This document shows positions 49,723 through 59,197 of a stretch of 64,000 bases of DNA, piece by piece. The notes beneath the pieces are model-generated. The model saw only the letters and a list, made by a program, of their open reading frames with translations, was not told the DNA's origin and ran no database searches. The first letter of the stretch is position 1, and each line of letters begins with the position of its first letter. This stretch comes from Aphelocoma coerulescens (Eukaryota > Chordata > Aves > Passeriformes > Corvidae). The position numbers were made by a program, and so were the translations under genes. The DNA is taken from the NCBI RefSeq assembly GCF_041296385.1, contig NW_027184084.1, forward strand, positions 1,798,001 through 1,862,000, given 5' to 3'.

Positions 49723-50916
49723 CTAGCCCTGGTTATCATTCTTTCCCTGGGCATACATACTAGAGGTACCTTCGAGGGGATCTGACATATCATCCTCCCG
49801 TCTGTAATACCTGGCAGCTCGGTCACGGGAGGCTGAGGCTACTTTCACCTTAGCGGAACCCCCTCGGTTAGTGCCTCCCTCCTTGAGTTCACGCACCCGC
49901 GCTGCCAGGACAGAAGTGGGTTTCCCATCCCACCTTCTCATGTCTTCCCCATGCTCACACAGGAAAAACCACAGCTCAGCTCGTGGGGTGTACCCTCTCT
50001 CTCTAGCAGGGGGACGACGGGCTCTGACCTGGGGGCCTGTGACTCGCACTGGTGCCACACTGACCTTCCTCATCTCCTCCCTTATGTCCTTTATCTCCTC
50101 TTTGAGGTCCTGGACCACAGCAGAGACATGAGTTTTCAGTGGACCATTGACCATACTGTCATAATTCCTGAGCTTGTTGGCAACAGAGCCCACTGTTTCT
50201 CGGTTATTGTCAGCATCAATGGTTGCAATGAAAGTGGTGTATTGCGATGGCCCTAGCCTTGCCAGGTTCCACATCATCTGTCCTGTGCACCTGACCTTAT
50301 CGGGGTCATTACCGTGCTGTCCATCCCTCCCAAAAAGTACCTCTAATACTGCCACCTCTCTTAGCTGCTGGATCCCTTCCTCGAGTGTCTTCCACTGCAT
50401 TCTATGATGGTACTCCTGCATTCTTTCTTTGTGAATGAACCTTTCTCTCACACTCATTAAGAGCCGGTCCCAGAGAGAAAGGGGCCCTGGCTCCCTCACA
50501 AATATCTGGTTCACACCTGGGTCCTGGGTCAATGATCCCAGATACCTTGCCTCACCACTATCCAGTTGCACACTTGTGCCCATGAGGTCCCAAACCCGAA
50601 GCAGCCAGGTGGTATAAGGCTCACGCCCCCTTCGCACAATGTCGGCTCGCATACCACGGAGACTGTCGTACGACAGGGACTCAATGATGATTTCTGGCTC
50701 TGGCTCCCCTGCTGGTTGTGAGGGCCCTGGTTCCCCATCATCATTAACTGGCCGTACTGATTTGGTCTTACACTTCCTCCTTTGCACAGGGGCGACTGCT
50801 GCTGGCTGTACTTGTCCTTGGGGTTCAGCTGAAACCTGGGCGGTTGTAACATCTGTGGGTTCCACTGCTGCACCGTCGGACTCACCCTCTTTGGGGCAGG
50901 GAGAGGTTTTTTTCAC
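49723..50916 (-). CDS. gag: gag of U8
   Basis: 397 codons, open, Asp277. The silent site changes back to the C allele here, although the pol protein is the same as in U7. Confidence 0.85.
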   Translation of the reverse strand: MKKTSPCPKEGESDGAAVEPTDVTTAQVSAEPQGQVQPAAVAPVQRRKCKTKSVRPVNDDGEPGPSQPAGEPEPEIIIESLSYDSLRGMRADIVRRGREPYTTWLLRVWDLMGTSVQLDSGEARYLGSLTQDPGVNQIFVREPGPLSLWDRLLMSVRERFIHKERMQEYHHRMQWKTLEEGIQQLREVAVLEVLFGRDGQHGNDPDKVRCTGQMMWNLARLGPSQYTTFIATIDADNNRETVGSVANKLRNYDSMVNGPLKTHVSAVVQDLKEEIKDIREEMRKVSVAPVRVTGPQVRARRPPARERGYTPRAELWFFLCEHGEDMRRWDGKPTSVLAARVRELKEGGTNRGGSAKVKVASASRDRAARYYRREDDMSDPLEGTSSMYAQGKNDNQG

Positions 50917-51670
50917 TAGCTGAGGAGGTGTATTCCCTTAGCAATTGGCATATCTCCTGGCGCACCTGGCCCATCTCCTGGCACATCTCCTTGCGCACCT
51001 GGCCCATCTCCTGGCACATCTCCTGCATCCCTTTCGCCAGTACCCCCACCCAGTTCGGGTAGTCCATTTCTGAGGTGGGCTGTTGGGCGGTATCAGGCTG
51101 TGGGGCAGGGTCTCTAGTGTCTGGGGCTGTGTCAGGCTCTGGGGCTGAATCAGGCTCTGGGGTAGGATCTCTAGTGTCTGGGGCTGTGTCATGTTCCGGG
51201 GCAGGATCAGGCTCTGGGGCAGGATCTCTAGTCTCTGGGGCTGGTGTCTGGGTAGTTATCCAAGCCAATCTCAACTTATCCTTGAATGCTAAATAGAGTA
51301 GGCCTACCAGCAGCAGGTGGTTAGTATTCAGAGGGAATCTAAACCCTTCGAAAATTGATGGGGTGGGTCCAAAGAACTGGTTGAGGGGTTGGGGGAAAAC
51401 TTCCCCTGGTGTCATTTCCTCACAGAAGGTACCATTGTTAACATAACCCCAAAAACATGCGCTCAGTGTGTGATAGCCGTTTATCCACGTGCCCACATTC
51501 CGGAGGAAGTTAAAAACCCATGAATTCCTCACCTTCTCGACCCATAGCGCAAGCTGGATAACGGCAATGGTAGCCTTAGTCAGAGGACCCATATTCAAGT
51601 AAGGAGCTGCAAAGGGGAAGAATATAGCCACGGCCACATGCCACCCGAACCAGGGCAAAGTAGACCACAT
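50882..51670 (-). CDS. ORF1 (pre-gag ORF) of U8
   Basis: Full length and open, no amino-acid change from U2. Confidence 0.68.
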   Translation of the reverse strand: MWSTLPWFGWHVAVAIFFPFAAPYLNMGPLTKATIAVIQLALWVEKVRNSWVFNFLRNVGTWINGYHTLSACFWGYVNNGTFCEEMTPGEVFPQPLNQFFGPTPSIFEGFRFPLNTNHLLLVGLLYLAFKDKLRLAWITTQTPAPETRDPAPEPDPAPEHDTAPDTRDPTPEPDSAPEPDTAPDTRDPAPQPDTAQQPTSEMDYPNWVGVLAKGMQEMCQEMGQVRKEMCQEMGQVRQEICQLLREYTSSASEKNLSLPQRG

Positions 51671-51789
51671 AGTGCTGCCTACCAAGGTTCCTATATCCAA
51701 CACACCAAATTAAGTTATCCAGGAACTGTTATTCCTTTTTCACCTCTCTCTCTTAATGCCCTCAGGCCCCACGGTTGGGCGCCAAAATC

Positions 51790-51939
51790 TGTCTCGGTTT
51801 GAAAGACAGGTGTCTGCTAAGGAAGGCAGAAGCCCCCCTTGAAGTGGCAGATATAACCCCTTTCCCCCTGAGTTATTATGATTTTGAAATCAAGGGTCTT
51901 TAGGCAAAGATGTGGGAAATAGGAATAACAGTTCTTTAC

Positions 51940-51980
<41 letters not shown>

Positions 51981-52731
51981 CCAGTCGAACAAAACAACAA
52001 CAACTATGACAATAACAGCAAACACAAACCCAGTCCCAGCCTTCTCGGCTGTCAGGCTACTCCCCCTCGGGTGCAGTTCCGCTCGCAGCCGGCAGGGATC
52101 GCTGGCGGCTCCCGGTGAGCAGGGCAGGTGCGATGGTTCCCCCGCGGCTGCAGGGGGCGCTCCGGAGCGAGCTCGGGGAACACGCGGCACTGGCAGCCTG
52201 GGATCCCGGGGAAGGGTGGAACAAAGGCTTCACAAACCCTGGGCAGCCGGTCCTGGACTCCCGGAACAGCAGGCTGGAAATGGCAAGGCCGGAGCGGCAG
52301 GCACAAACACAAATCCTGGGTGGCAGACGAGATGTATCCAAAAGGGGAACCCCCCGGGGCTCCAGGCAGGCAGGGTGAGCACGGCTACAGCGTAGCGAAG
52401 GCTCGAAACAACAGCGGTGCAGGGCGGCCACAGCCCCAGCCTCCAGCAGGGCAGGGAAAACAGCCTTGGGATCCCGGTGTTGTTTCCAGCAGAAAGGAAA
52501 GACGCCGAAAAAGGGGAACCAGCAGCTCTTCTCTCCGCGGCTTCTCTCTCCAGACGCTGAGAGCGAACTCCCAACACGCCCAGGTGAAACAAAAAGTAGC
52601 CAGGCCCACCCCACCCCCCAAAACGGGCTGCTTTGTCTTTCTTAAGTATAGTCATTTGTCCCCTAGCAACATGCATATGGGAGAAAATTCCTCTAACAGA
52701 AAAAAACTAGGACAAAACTAAAACCCCAACA
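51790..52731 (-). repeat. LTR L8 (942 bp), shared by U8 and U9
   Basis: L6-type LTR with ten GATA tetramers (51940-51979). I see no private difference from L6 or L9. Confidence 0.87.
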
Positions 52732-52868
52732 TTATCCACCCCGAATTTTTTCCCATACTGACATGTTACATGAAACTTAACCTTTTTAACCATATAAATA
52801 CATGCATCACCCAAATTATATACATATGTACATGCCGATACTGATACAAGTACAGAGCCATGGGTAGT

Positions 52869-55800
52869 TCACCCTAAAACAAGGTCCCCTTGCGGTATGC
52901 ATCGGGTCTCTCCATCCCTTTGCATCACCCACCAGGTACAACCTGGTCCCTGAGCAAAAACAACCCCACGGATGGGTTTGTCTTTGCTCAAGGCAGACTT
53001 TACCCAAACAGTTTTTCCAAGCATACCTCTCACGTGCACCACTGGAACCTTATCCCCATCTGTTGTTTGTAGGGGTTCGGATTGGGCAGGGCCTGCTCGG
53101 CTGGTGGAGCCTCGGGTGTTAAACAACCAGGTGGCTCTTGCTAAATGCACCTCCCAGTTTTTGAAAGTCCCCCCACCCAGTGCCTTCAAGGTGGTTTTAA
53201 GCAGTCCATTACACCGCTCAACCTTCCCAGCTGCTGGTGCATGGTAAGGGATGTGGTACACCCACTCAATGCCATGTTCTCTAGCCCAGGTGTTTATAAG
53301 GCTGTTCTTGAAGTGAGTCCCATTGTCAGATTCAATTCTCTCAGGGGTACCATGCCTCCAAAGGACTTGCTTTTCGAGGCCCAGGATGGTGTTCCGGGCC
53401 GTAGCGTGAGGCACAGGGTAGGTCTCCAGCCATCCTGTGGTGGCTTCTACCATCGTGAGCACGTGGCGCTTGCCTTGGCGGGTTTGAGGCAGTGTGATGT
53501 AGTCAATCTGCCAGGCCTCCCCATACTTGTATTTGGACCACCGCCCACCATACCACAGGGGCTTCACCCGCTTGGTCTGCTTGATCGCAGCGCATGTCTC
53601 ACAGTCATGGATGACCTGGGAGATACTGTCCATGGTCAGATCCACCCCTCGGTCTCGTGCCCACTTATAGGTGGCATCTCTGCCCTGATGGCCTGAGGCA
53701 TCATGGGCCCATCGAGCTAGGAACAGCTCTCCTTTATGTTGCCAATCCAAGTCTATCTGGGACACCTCTATTTTCGCAGCCTGATCTACCTGCTTGTTAT
53801 TACGATGTTCTTCGTTAGCCCGGCTCTTGGGAATGTGAGCATCTACATGACGGGCCTTCACAGATAGCTTCTCTACTCGAGCGGCAATGTCTTTCCACTC
53901 CTCAGCAGCCCAGATTGGTTTTCCTCTGCGCTGCCATTTTGCCTTATTCCACCTTTCCAGCCAACCCCACAGAGCATTGGCTACCATCCATGAATCAGTG
54001 TAAAGGTAGAGCTTTGGCCACTTCTCTCTTTCAGCAATGTCCAGAGCTAATTGAACGGCTTTGAGTTCAGCAAATTGGCTCGATCCACCTTCTCCTTCCG
54101 TAGCCTGTGCAACTTGTCGTGTGGGGCTCCATACAGCGGCTTTCCATTTCCGGCTAGCGCCTACAATTCGGCAGGAACCATCAGTGAAGAGGGCATATTG
54201 TCTTTCACTCTCTGGTAGCTCGTTGTATGGTGGGGCTTCTTCGGCACGCGTCACCTGCTCCTCTTCTTCTTCAGAAGATAACCCAAAAGTCTCACCTTCT
54301 GGCCAGTTCGTAATTATTTCCAAGATCCCAGGGCGACTTGGGTTTCCAATTCGGGCGCGCTGCGTGATGAGGGCGATCCATTTGCTCCAAGTAGCATCAG
54401 TGGCGTGATGCGTGGAGGGAACCTTTCCTTTGAACATCCACCCCAGCACCGGTAGTCGGGGTGCCAGGAGGAGTTGTGCCTCAGTTCCAATTACCTCTGA
54501 GGCAGCTTGGACTCCTTCATAGGCTGCCAAGATTTCTTTCTCTGTGGGAGTGTAGTTGGCTTCGGACCCTCTGTAGCTTCGGCTCCAGAATCGCAGCGGT
54601 CGGCCCCGAGTCTCACCAGGCACCTTCTGCCAGAGGCTCCGGGACAGACCATTGTTCCCGGCTGCAGAGTAGAGCACGTTCTTCACCTCTGGTCCTGTCC
54701 TGACTGGGCCAAGGGCTACGGCGTGAGCGATTTCCTGCTTGATCTGGGCAAAGGCTTGCTGTTGTTCTGGGCCCCAGTGGAAATCGTTCTTCTTGCGGGT
54801 AACCAGGTAGAGAGGGCTCACAATCCGGCTGTACTCAGGAATGTGCATCCTCCAGAAACCTATGGCGCCTAGGAAAGCTTGTGTTTCCTTCTTGTTGGTT
54901 GGTGGAGACATCGCAGTGATCTTATTGATGACCTCAGCGGGAATCTGACGCCGTCCATCTTGCCACTTCACTCCCAGGAACTGGATCTCTCGGGCAGGCC
55001 CCTTGACTTTGCTCTTCTTGATGGCGAAACCAGCTTTTAGGAGAATTTGGATTATTCTCTCTCCTTTCTCAAACACTTCTGTTGCGGTGTTCCCCCACAC
55101 AATGATGTCATCAATGTACTGCAGATGTTCTGGGGCCTCACCCTTTTCCAGTGCAGCCTGGATCAGTCCATGGCAGATGGTGGGACTGTGCTTCCACCCC
55201 TGGGGCAGTCGGTTCCAGGTGTACTGCACACCCCTCCAGGTGAAAGCAAACTGAGGCCTGCACTCTGCTGCCAAAGGAATGGAGAAAAATGCATTGGCAA
55301 TGTCAATAGTGGCATACCACTTTGCTGCTTTGGACTCCAGCTCATACTGGAGCTCCAACATGTCGGGCACAGCAGCGCTCAGCGGTGGAGTCACTTCATT
55401 CAAGCCACGATAGTCCGCAGTCAATCTCCATTCCCCATCAGACTTGCGCACAGGCCAAATGGGGCTGTTGAAGGGTGAGTGGGTCTTGCTGACCACGCCT
55501 TGGCTCTCCAGCTCACGAATCATCTTGTGGATGGGAATCACAGCATCTCGATTTGTCCGATACTGCCGGCGGTGCACTGTCGAGGTGGCAATTGGCACTC
55601 GTTGCTCTTCCACTTTCAGGAGCCCAACTGCAGAAGGATTCTCAGACAGTCCGGACAGGGCGTTCAACTGCCTAATGCCCTCTGCCTCCACAGCAGCAAT
55701 CCCAAACGCCCACCTGAGTCCCTTTGGGTCTTTGTAATAGCCATTCCGGAGGAAGTCTATGCCCAGAATACACGGGGCCTCTGGGCCGGTCACAATCGGA

Positions 55801-56051
55801 TGCTTTTGCCACTCCTTCCCAGTCAGGCTCACCTCGGCTTCCAAAAGGGTCAACTGCTGTGATCCCCCAGTCACCCCAGCGATGGATACAGGTTCTGCCC
55901 CCACATGTCCCGATGGCATTAAAGTACACTGTGCCCCAGTATCAACCAATGCATCATATTTCTGTGGCTCTGATGTGCCAGGCCATCGGATCCACACCGT
56001 CCAGAAAACCCGGTTCTCCCGTGCCTCTTCCTGGCTAGAGGCAGGGCCCCT
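52869..56051 (-). CDS. pol: pro-pol of U9
   Basis: Complete; predicted protein identical to U7 and U8. Silent bases near 55652 (G) and 55960 (TTTCTG) link its 5' part to U10. Confidence 0.95.
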   Translation of the reverse strand, partial: RGPASSQEEARENRVFWTVWIRWPGTSEPQKYDALVDTGAQCTLMPSGHVGAEPVSIAGVTGGSQQLTLLEAEVSLTGKEWQKHPIVTGPEAPCILGIDFLRNGYYKDPKGLRWAFGIAAVEAEGIRQLNALSGLSENPSAVGLLKVEEQRVPIATSTVHRRQYRTNRDAVIPIHKMIRELESQGVVSKTHSPFNSPIWPVRKSDGEWRLTADYRGLNEVTPPLSAAVPDMLELQYELESKAAKWYATIDIANAFFSIPLAAECRPQFAFTWRGVQYTWNRLPQGWKHSPTICHGLIQAALEKGEAPEHLQYIDDIIVWGNTATEVFEKGERIIQILLKAGFAIKKSKVKGPAREIQFLGVKWQDGRRQIPAEVINKITAMSPPTNKKETQAFLGAIGFWRMHIPEYSRIVSPLYLVTRKKNDFHWGPEQQQAFAQIKQEIAHAVALGPVRTGPEVKNVLYSAAGNNGLSRSLWQKVPGETRGRPLRFWSRSYRGSEANYTPTEKEILAAYEGVQAASEVIGTEAQLLLAPRLPVLGWMFKGKVPSTHHATDATWSKWIALITQRARIGNPSRPGILEIITNWPEGETFGLSSEEEEEQVTRAEEAPPYNELPESERQYALFTDGSCRIVGASRKWKAAVWSPTRQVAQATEGEGGSSQFAELKAVQLALDIAEREKWPKLYLYTDSWMVANALWGWLERWNKAKWQRRGKPIWAAEEWKDIAARVEKLSVKARHVDAHIPKSRANEEHRNNKQVDQAAKIEVSQIDLDWQHKGELFLARWAHDASGHQGRDATYKWARDRGVDLTMDSISQVIHDCETCAAIKQTKRVKPLWYGGRWSKYKYGEAWQIDYITLPQTRQGKRHVLTMVEATTGWLETYPVPHATARNTILGLEKQVLWRHGTPERIESDNGTHFKNSLINTWAREHGIEWVYHIPYHAPAAGKVERCNGLLKTTLKALGGGTFKNWEVHLARATWLFNTRGSTSRAGPAQSEPLQTTDGDKVPVVHVRGMLGKTVWVKSALSKDKPIRGVVFAQGPGCTWWVMQRDGETRCIPQGDLVLG

Positions 56052-57245
56052 CTAGCCCTGGTTATCATTCTTTCCCTGGGCATACATACTAGAGGTACCT
56101 TCGAGGGGATCTGACATATCATCCTCCCGTCTGTAATACCTGGCAGCTCGGTCACGGGAGGCTGAGGCTACTTTCACCTTAGCGGAACCCCCTCGGTTAG
56201 TGCCTCCCTCCTTGAGTTCACGCACCCGCGCTGCCAGGACAGAAGTGGGTTTCCCATCCCACCTTCTCATGTCTTCCCCATGCTCACACAGGAAAAACCA
56301 CAGCTCAGCTCGTGGGGTGTACCCTCTCTCTCTAGCAGGGGGACGACGGGCTCTGACCTGGGGGCCTGTGACTCGCACTGGTGCCACACTGACCTTCCTC
56401 ATCTCCTCCCTTATGTCCTTTATCTCCTCTTTGAGGTCCTGGACCACAGCAGAGACATGAGTTTTCAGTGGACCATTGACCATACTGTCATAATTCCTGA
56501 GCTTGTTGGCAACAGAGCCCACTGTTTCTCGGTTATTGTCAGCATCAATGGTTGCAATGAAAGTGGTGTATTGCGATGGCCCTAGCCTTGCCAGGTTCCA
56601 CATCATCTGTCCTGTGCACCTGACCTTATCGGGGTCATTACCGTGCTGTCCATCCCTCCCAAAAAGTACCTCTAATACTGCCACCTCTCTTAGCTGCTGG
56701 ATCCCTTCCTCGAGTGTCTTCCACTGCATTCTATGATGGTACTCCTGCATTCTTTCTTTGTGAATGAACCTTTCTCTCACACTCATTAAGAGCCGGTCCC
56801 AGAGAGAAAGGGGCCCTGGCTCCCTCACAAATATCTGGTTCACACCTGGGTCCTGGGTCAATGATCCCAGATACCTTGCCTCACCACTATCCAGTTGCAC
56901 ACTTGTGCCCATGAGGTCCCAAACCCGAAGCAGCCAGGTGGTATAAGGCTCACGCCCCCTTCGCACAATGTCGGCTCGCATACCACGGAGACTGTCGTAC
57001 GACAGGGACTCAATGATGATTTCTGGCTCTGGCTCCCCTGCTGGTTGTGAGGGCCCTGGTTCCCCATCATCATTAACTGGCCGTACTGATTTGGTCTTAC
57101 ACTTCCTCCTTTGCACAGGGGCGACTGCTGCTGGCTGTACTTGTCCTTGGGGTTCAGCTGAAACCTGGGCGGTTGTAACATCTGTGGGTTCCACTGCTGC
57201 ACCGTCGGACTCACCCTCTTTGGGGCAGGGAGAGGTTTTTTTCAC
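56052..57245 (-). CDS. gag: gag of U9
   Basis: 397 codons, open, Asp277, C allele at the silent site. Confidence 0.85.
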   Translation of the reverse strand: MKKTSPCPKEGESDGAAVEPTDVTTAQVSAEPQGQVQPAAVAPVQRRKCKTKSVRPVNDDGEPGPSQPAGEPEPEIIIESLSYDSLRGMRADIVRRGREPYTTWLLRVWDLMGTSVQLDSGEARYLGSLTQDPGVNQIFVREPGPLSLWDRLLMSVRERFIHKERMQEYHHRMQWKTLEEGIQQLREVAVLEVLFGRDGQHGNDPDKVRCTGQMMWNLARLGPSQYTTFIATIDADNNRETVGSVANKLRNYDSMVNGPLKTHVSAVVQDLKEEIKDIREEMRKVSVAPVRVTGPQVRARRPPARERGYTPRAELWFFLCEHGEDMRRWDGKPTSVLAARVRELKEGGTNRGGSAKVKVASASRDRAARYYRREDDMSDPLEGTSSMYAQGKNDNQG

Positions 57246-57999
57246 TAGCTGAGGAGGTGTATTCCCTTAGCAATTGGCATATCTCCTGGCGCACCTGGCC
57301 CATCTCCTGGCACATCTCCTTGCGCACCTGGCCCATCTCCTGGCACATCTCCTGCATCCCTTTCGCCAGTACCCCCACCCAGTTCGGGTAGTCCATTTCT
57401 GAGGTGGGCTGTTGGGCGGTATCAGGCTGTGGGGCAGGGTCTCTAGTGTCTGGGGCTGTGTCAGGCTCTGGGGCTGAATCAGGCTCTGGGGTAGGATCTC
57501 TAGTGTCTGGGGCTGTGTCATGTTCCGGGGCAGGATCAGGCTCTGGGGCAGGATCTCTAGTCTCTGGGGCTGGTGTCTGGGTAGTTATCCAAGCCAATCT
57601 CAACTTATCCTTGAATGCTAAATAGAGTAGGCCTACCAGCAGCAGGTGGTTAGTATTCAGAGGGAATCTAAACCCTTCGAAAATTGATGGGGTGGGTCCA
57701 AAGAACTGGTTGAGGGGTTGGGGGAAAACTTCCCCTGGTGTCATTTCCTCACAGAAGGTACCATTGTTAACATAACCCCAAAAACATGCGCTCAGTGTGT
57801 GATAGCCGTTTATCCACGTGCCCACATTCCGGAGGAAGTTAAAAACCCATGAATTCCTCACCTTCTCGACCCATAGCGCAAGCTGGATAACGGCAATGGT
57901 AGCCTTAGTCAGAGGACCCATATTCAAGTAAGGAGCTGCAAAGGGGAAGAATATAGCCACGGCCACATGCCACCCGAACCAGGGCAAAGTAGACCACAT
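57211..57999 (-). CDS. ORF1 (pre-gag ORF) of U9
   Basis: Full length and open, no amino-acid change from U2. Confidence 0.68.
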   Translation of the reverse strand: MWSTLPWFGWHVAVAIFFPFAAPYLNMGPLTKATIAVIQLALWVEKVRNSWVFNFLRNVGTWINGYHTLSACFWGYVNNGTFCEEMTPGEVFPQPLNQFFGPTPSIFEGFRFPLNTNHLLLVGLLYLAFKDKLRLAWITTQTPAPETRDPAPEPDPAPEHDTAPDTRDPTPEPDSAPEPDTAPDTRDPAPQPDTAQQPTSEMDYPNWVGVLAKGMQEMCQEMGQVRKEMCQEMGQVRQEICQLLREYTSSASEKNLSLPQRG

Positions 58000-58118
58000 A
58001 GTGCTGCCTACCAAGGTTCCTATATCCAACACACCAAATTAAGTTATCCAGGAACTGTTATTCCTTTTTCACCTCTCTCTCTTAATGCCCTCAGGCCCCA
58101 CGGTTGGGCGCCAAAATC

Positions 58119-58268
58119 TGTCTCGGTTTGAAAGACAGGTGTCTGCTAAGGAAGGCAGAAGCCCCCCTTGAAGTGGCAGATATAACCCCTTTCCCCCTGA
58201 GTTATTATGATTTTGAAATCAAGGGTCTTTAGGCAAAGATGTGGGAAATAGGAATAACAGTTCTTTAC

Positions 58269-58309
<41 letters not shown>

Positions 58310-59060
58310 CCAGTCGAACAAAACAACAACAACTATGACAATAACAGCAAACACAAACCCAGTCCCAGCCTTCTCGGCTGTCAGGCTACTCCCCCTCGGG
58401 TGCAGTTCCGCTCGCAGCCGGCAGGGATCGCTGGCGGCTCCCGGTGAGCAGGGCAGGTGCGATGGTTCCCCCGCGGCTGCAGGGGGCGCTCCGGAGCGAG
58501 CTCGGGGAACACGCGGCACTGGCAGCCTGGGATCCCGGGGAAGGGTGGAACAAAGGCTTCACAAACCCTGGGCAGCCGGTCCTGGACTCCCGGAACAGCA
58601 GGCTGGAAATGGCAAGGCCGGAGCGGCAGGCACAAACACAAATCCTGGGTGGCAGACGAGATGTATCCAAAAGGGGAACCCCCCGGGGCTCCAGGCAGGC
58701 AGGGTGAGCACGGCTACAGCGTAGCGAAGGCTCGAAACAACAGCGGTGCAGGGCGGCCACAGCCCCAGCCTCCAGCAGGGCAGGGAAAACAGCCTTGGGA
58801 TCCCGGTGTTGTTTCCAGCAGAAAGGAAAGACGCCGAAAAAGGGGAACCAGCAGCTCTTCTCTCCGCGGCTTCTCTCTCCAGACGCTGAGAGCGAACTCC
58901 CAACACGCCCAGGTGAAACAAAAAGTAGCCAGGCCCACCCCACCCCCCAAAACGGGCTGCTTTGTCTTTCTTAAGTATAGTCATTTGTCCCCTAGCAACA
59001 TGCATATGGGAGAAAATTCCTCTAACAGAAAAAAACTAGGACAAAACTAAAACCCCAACA
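58119..59060 (-). repeat. LTR L9 (942 bp), shared by U9 and U10
   Basis: L6-type LTR with ten GATA tetramers (58269-58308). It is the last LTR in the window and acts as the 3' LTR of the truncated U10. Confidence 0.87.
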
Positions 59061-59197
59061 TTATCCACCCCGAATTTTTTCCCATACTGACATGTTACAT
59101 GAAACTTAACCTTTTTAACCATATAAATACATGCATCACCCAAATTATATACATATGTACATGCCGATACTGATACAAGTACAGAGCCATGGGTAGT

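Larger units (their letters stand above)
46403..52731 (-). mobile_element. Array unit U8: ERV unit with all frames open, 6329 bp
   Basis: Internal region 46403-51789 plus LTR L8 (51790-52731). The proteins are the same as those of U7. It differs from U7 by a silent base in gag (C in the GGCCG context near 50751; T in U7). Confidence 0.95.
52732..59060 (-). mobile_element. Array unit U9: ERV unit with all frames open, 6329 bp
   Basis: Internal region 52732-58118 plus LTR L9 (58119-59060). It shares a silent pol variant (TTTCTG near 55960) only with U10, and the gag silent C with U8. It also has the G allele in the CAGTCCGGAC context near 55652. These alleles make it a recombinant between neighbouring haplotypes. 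Confidence 0.95.
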
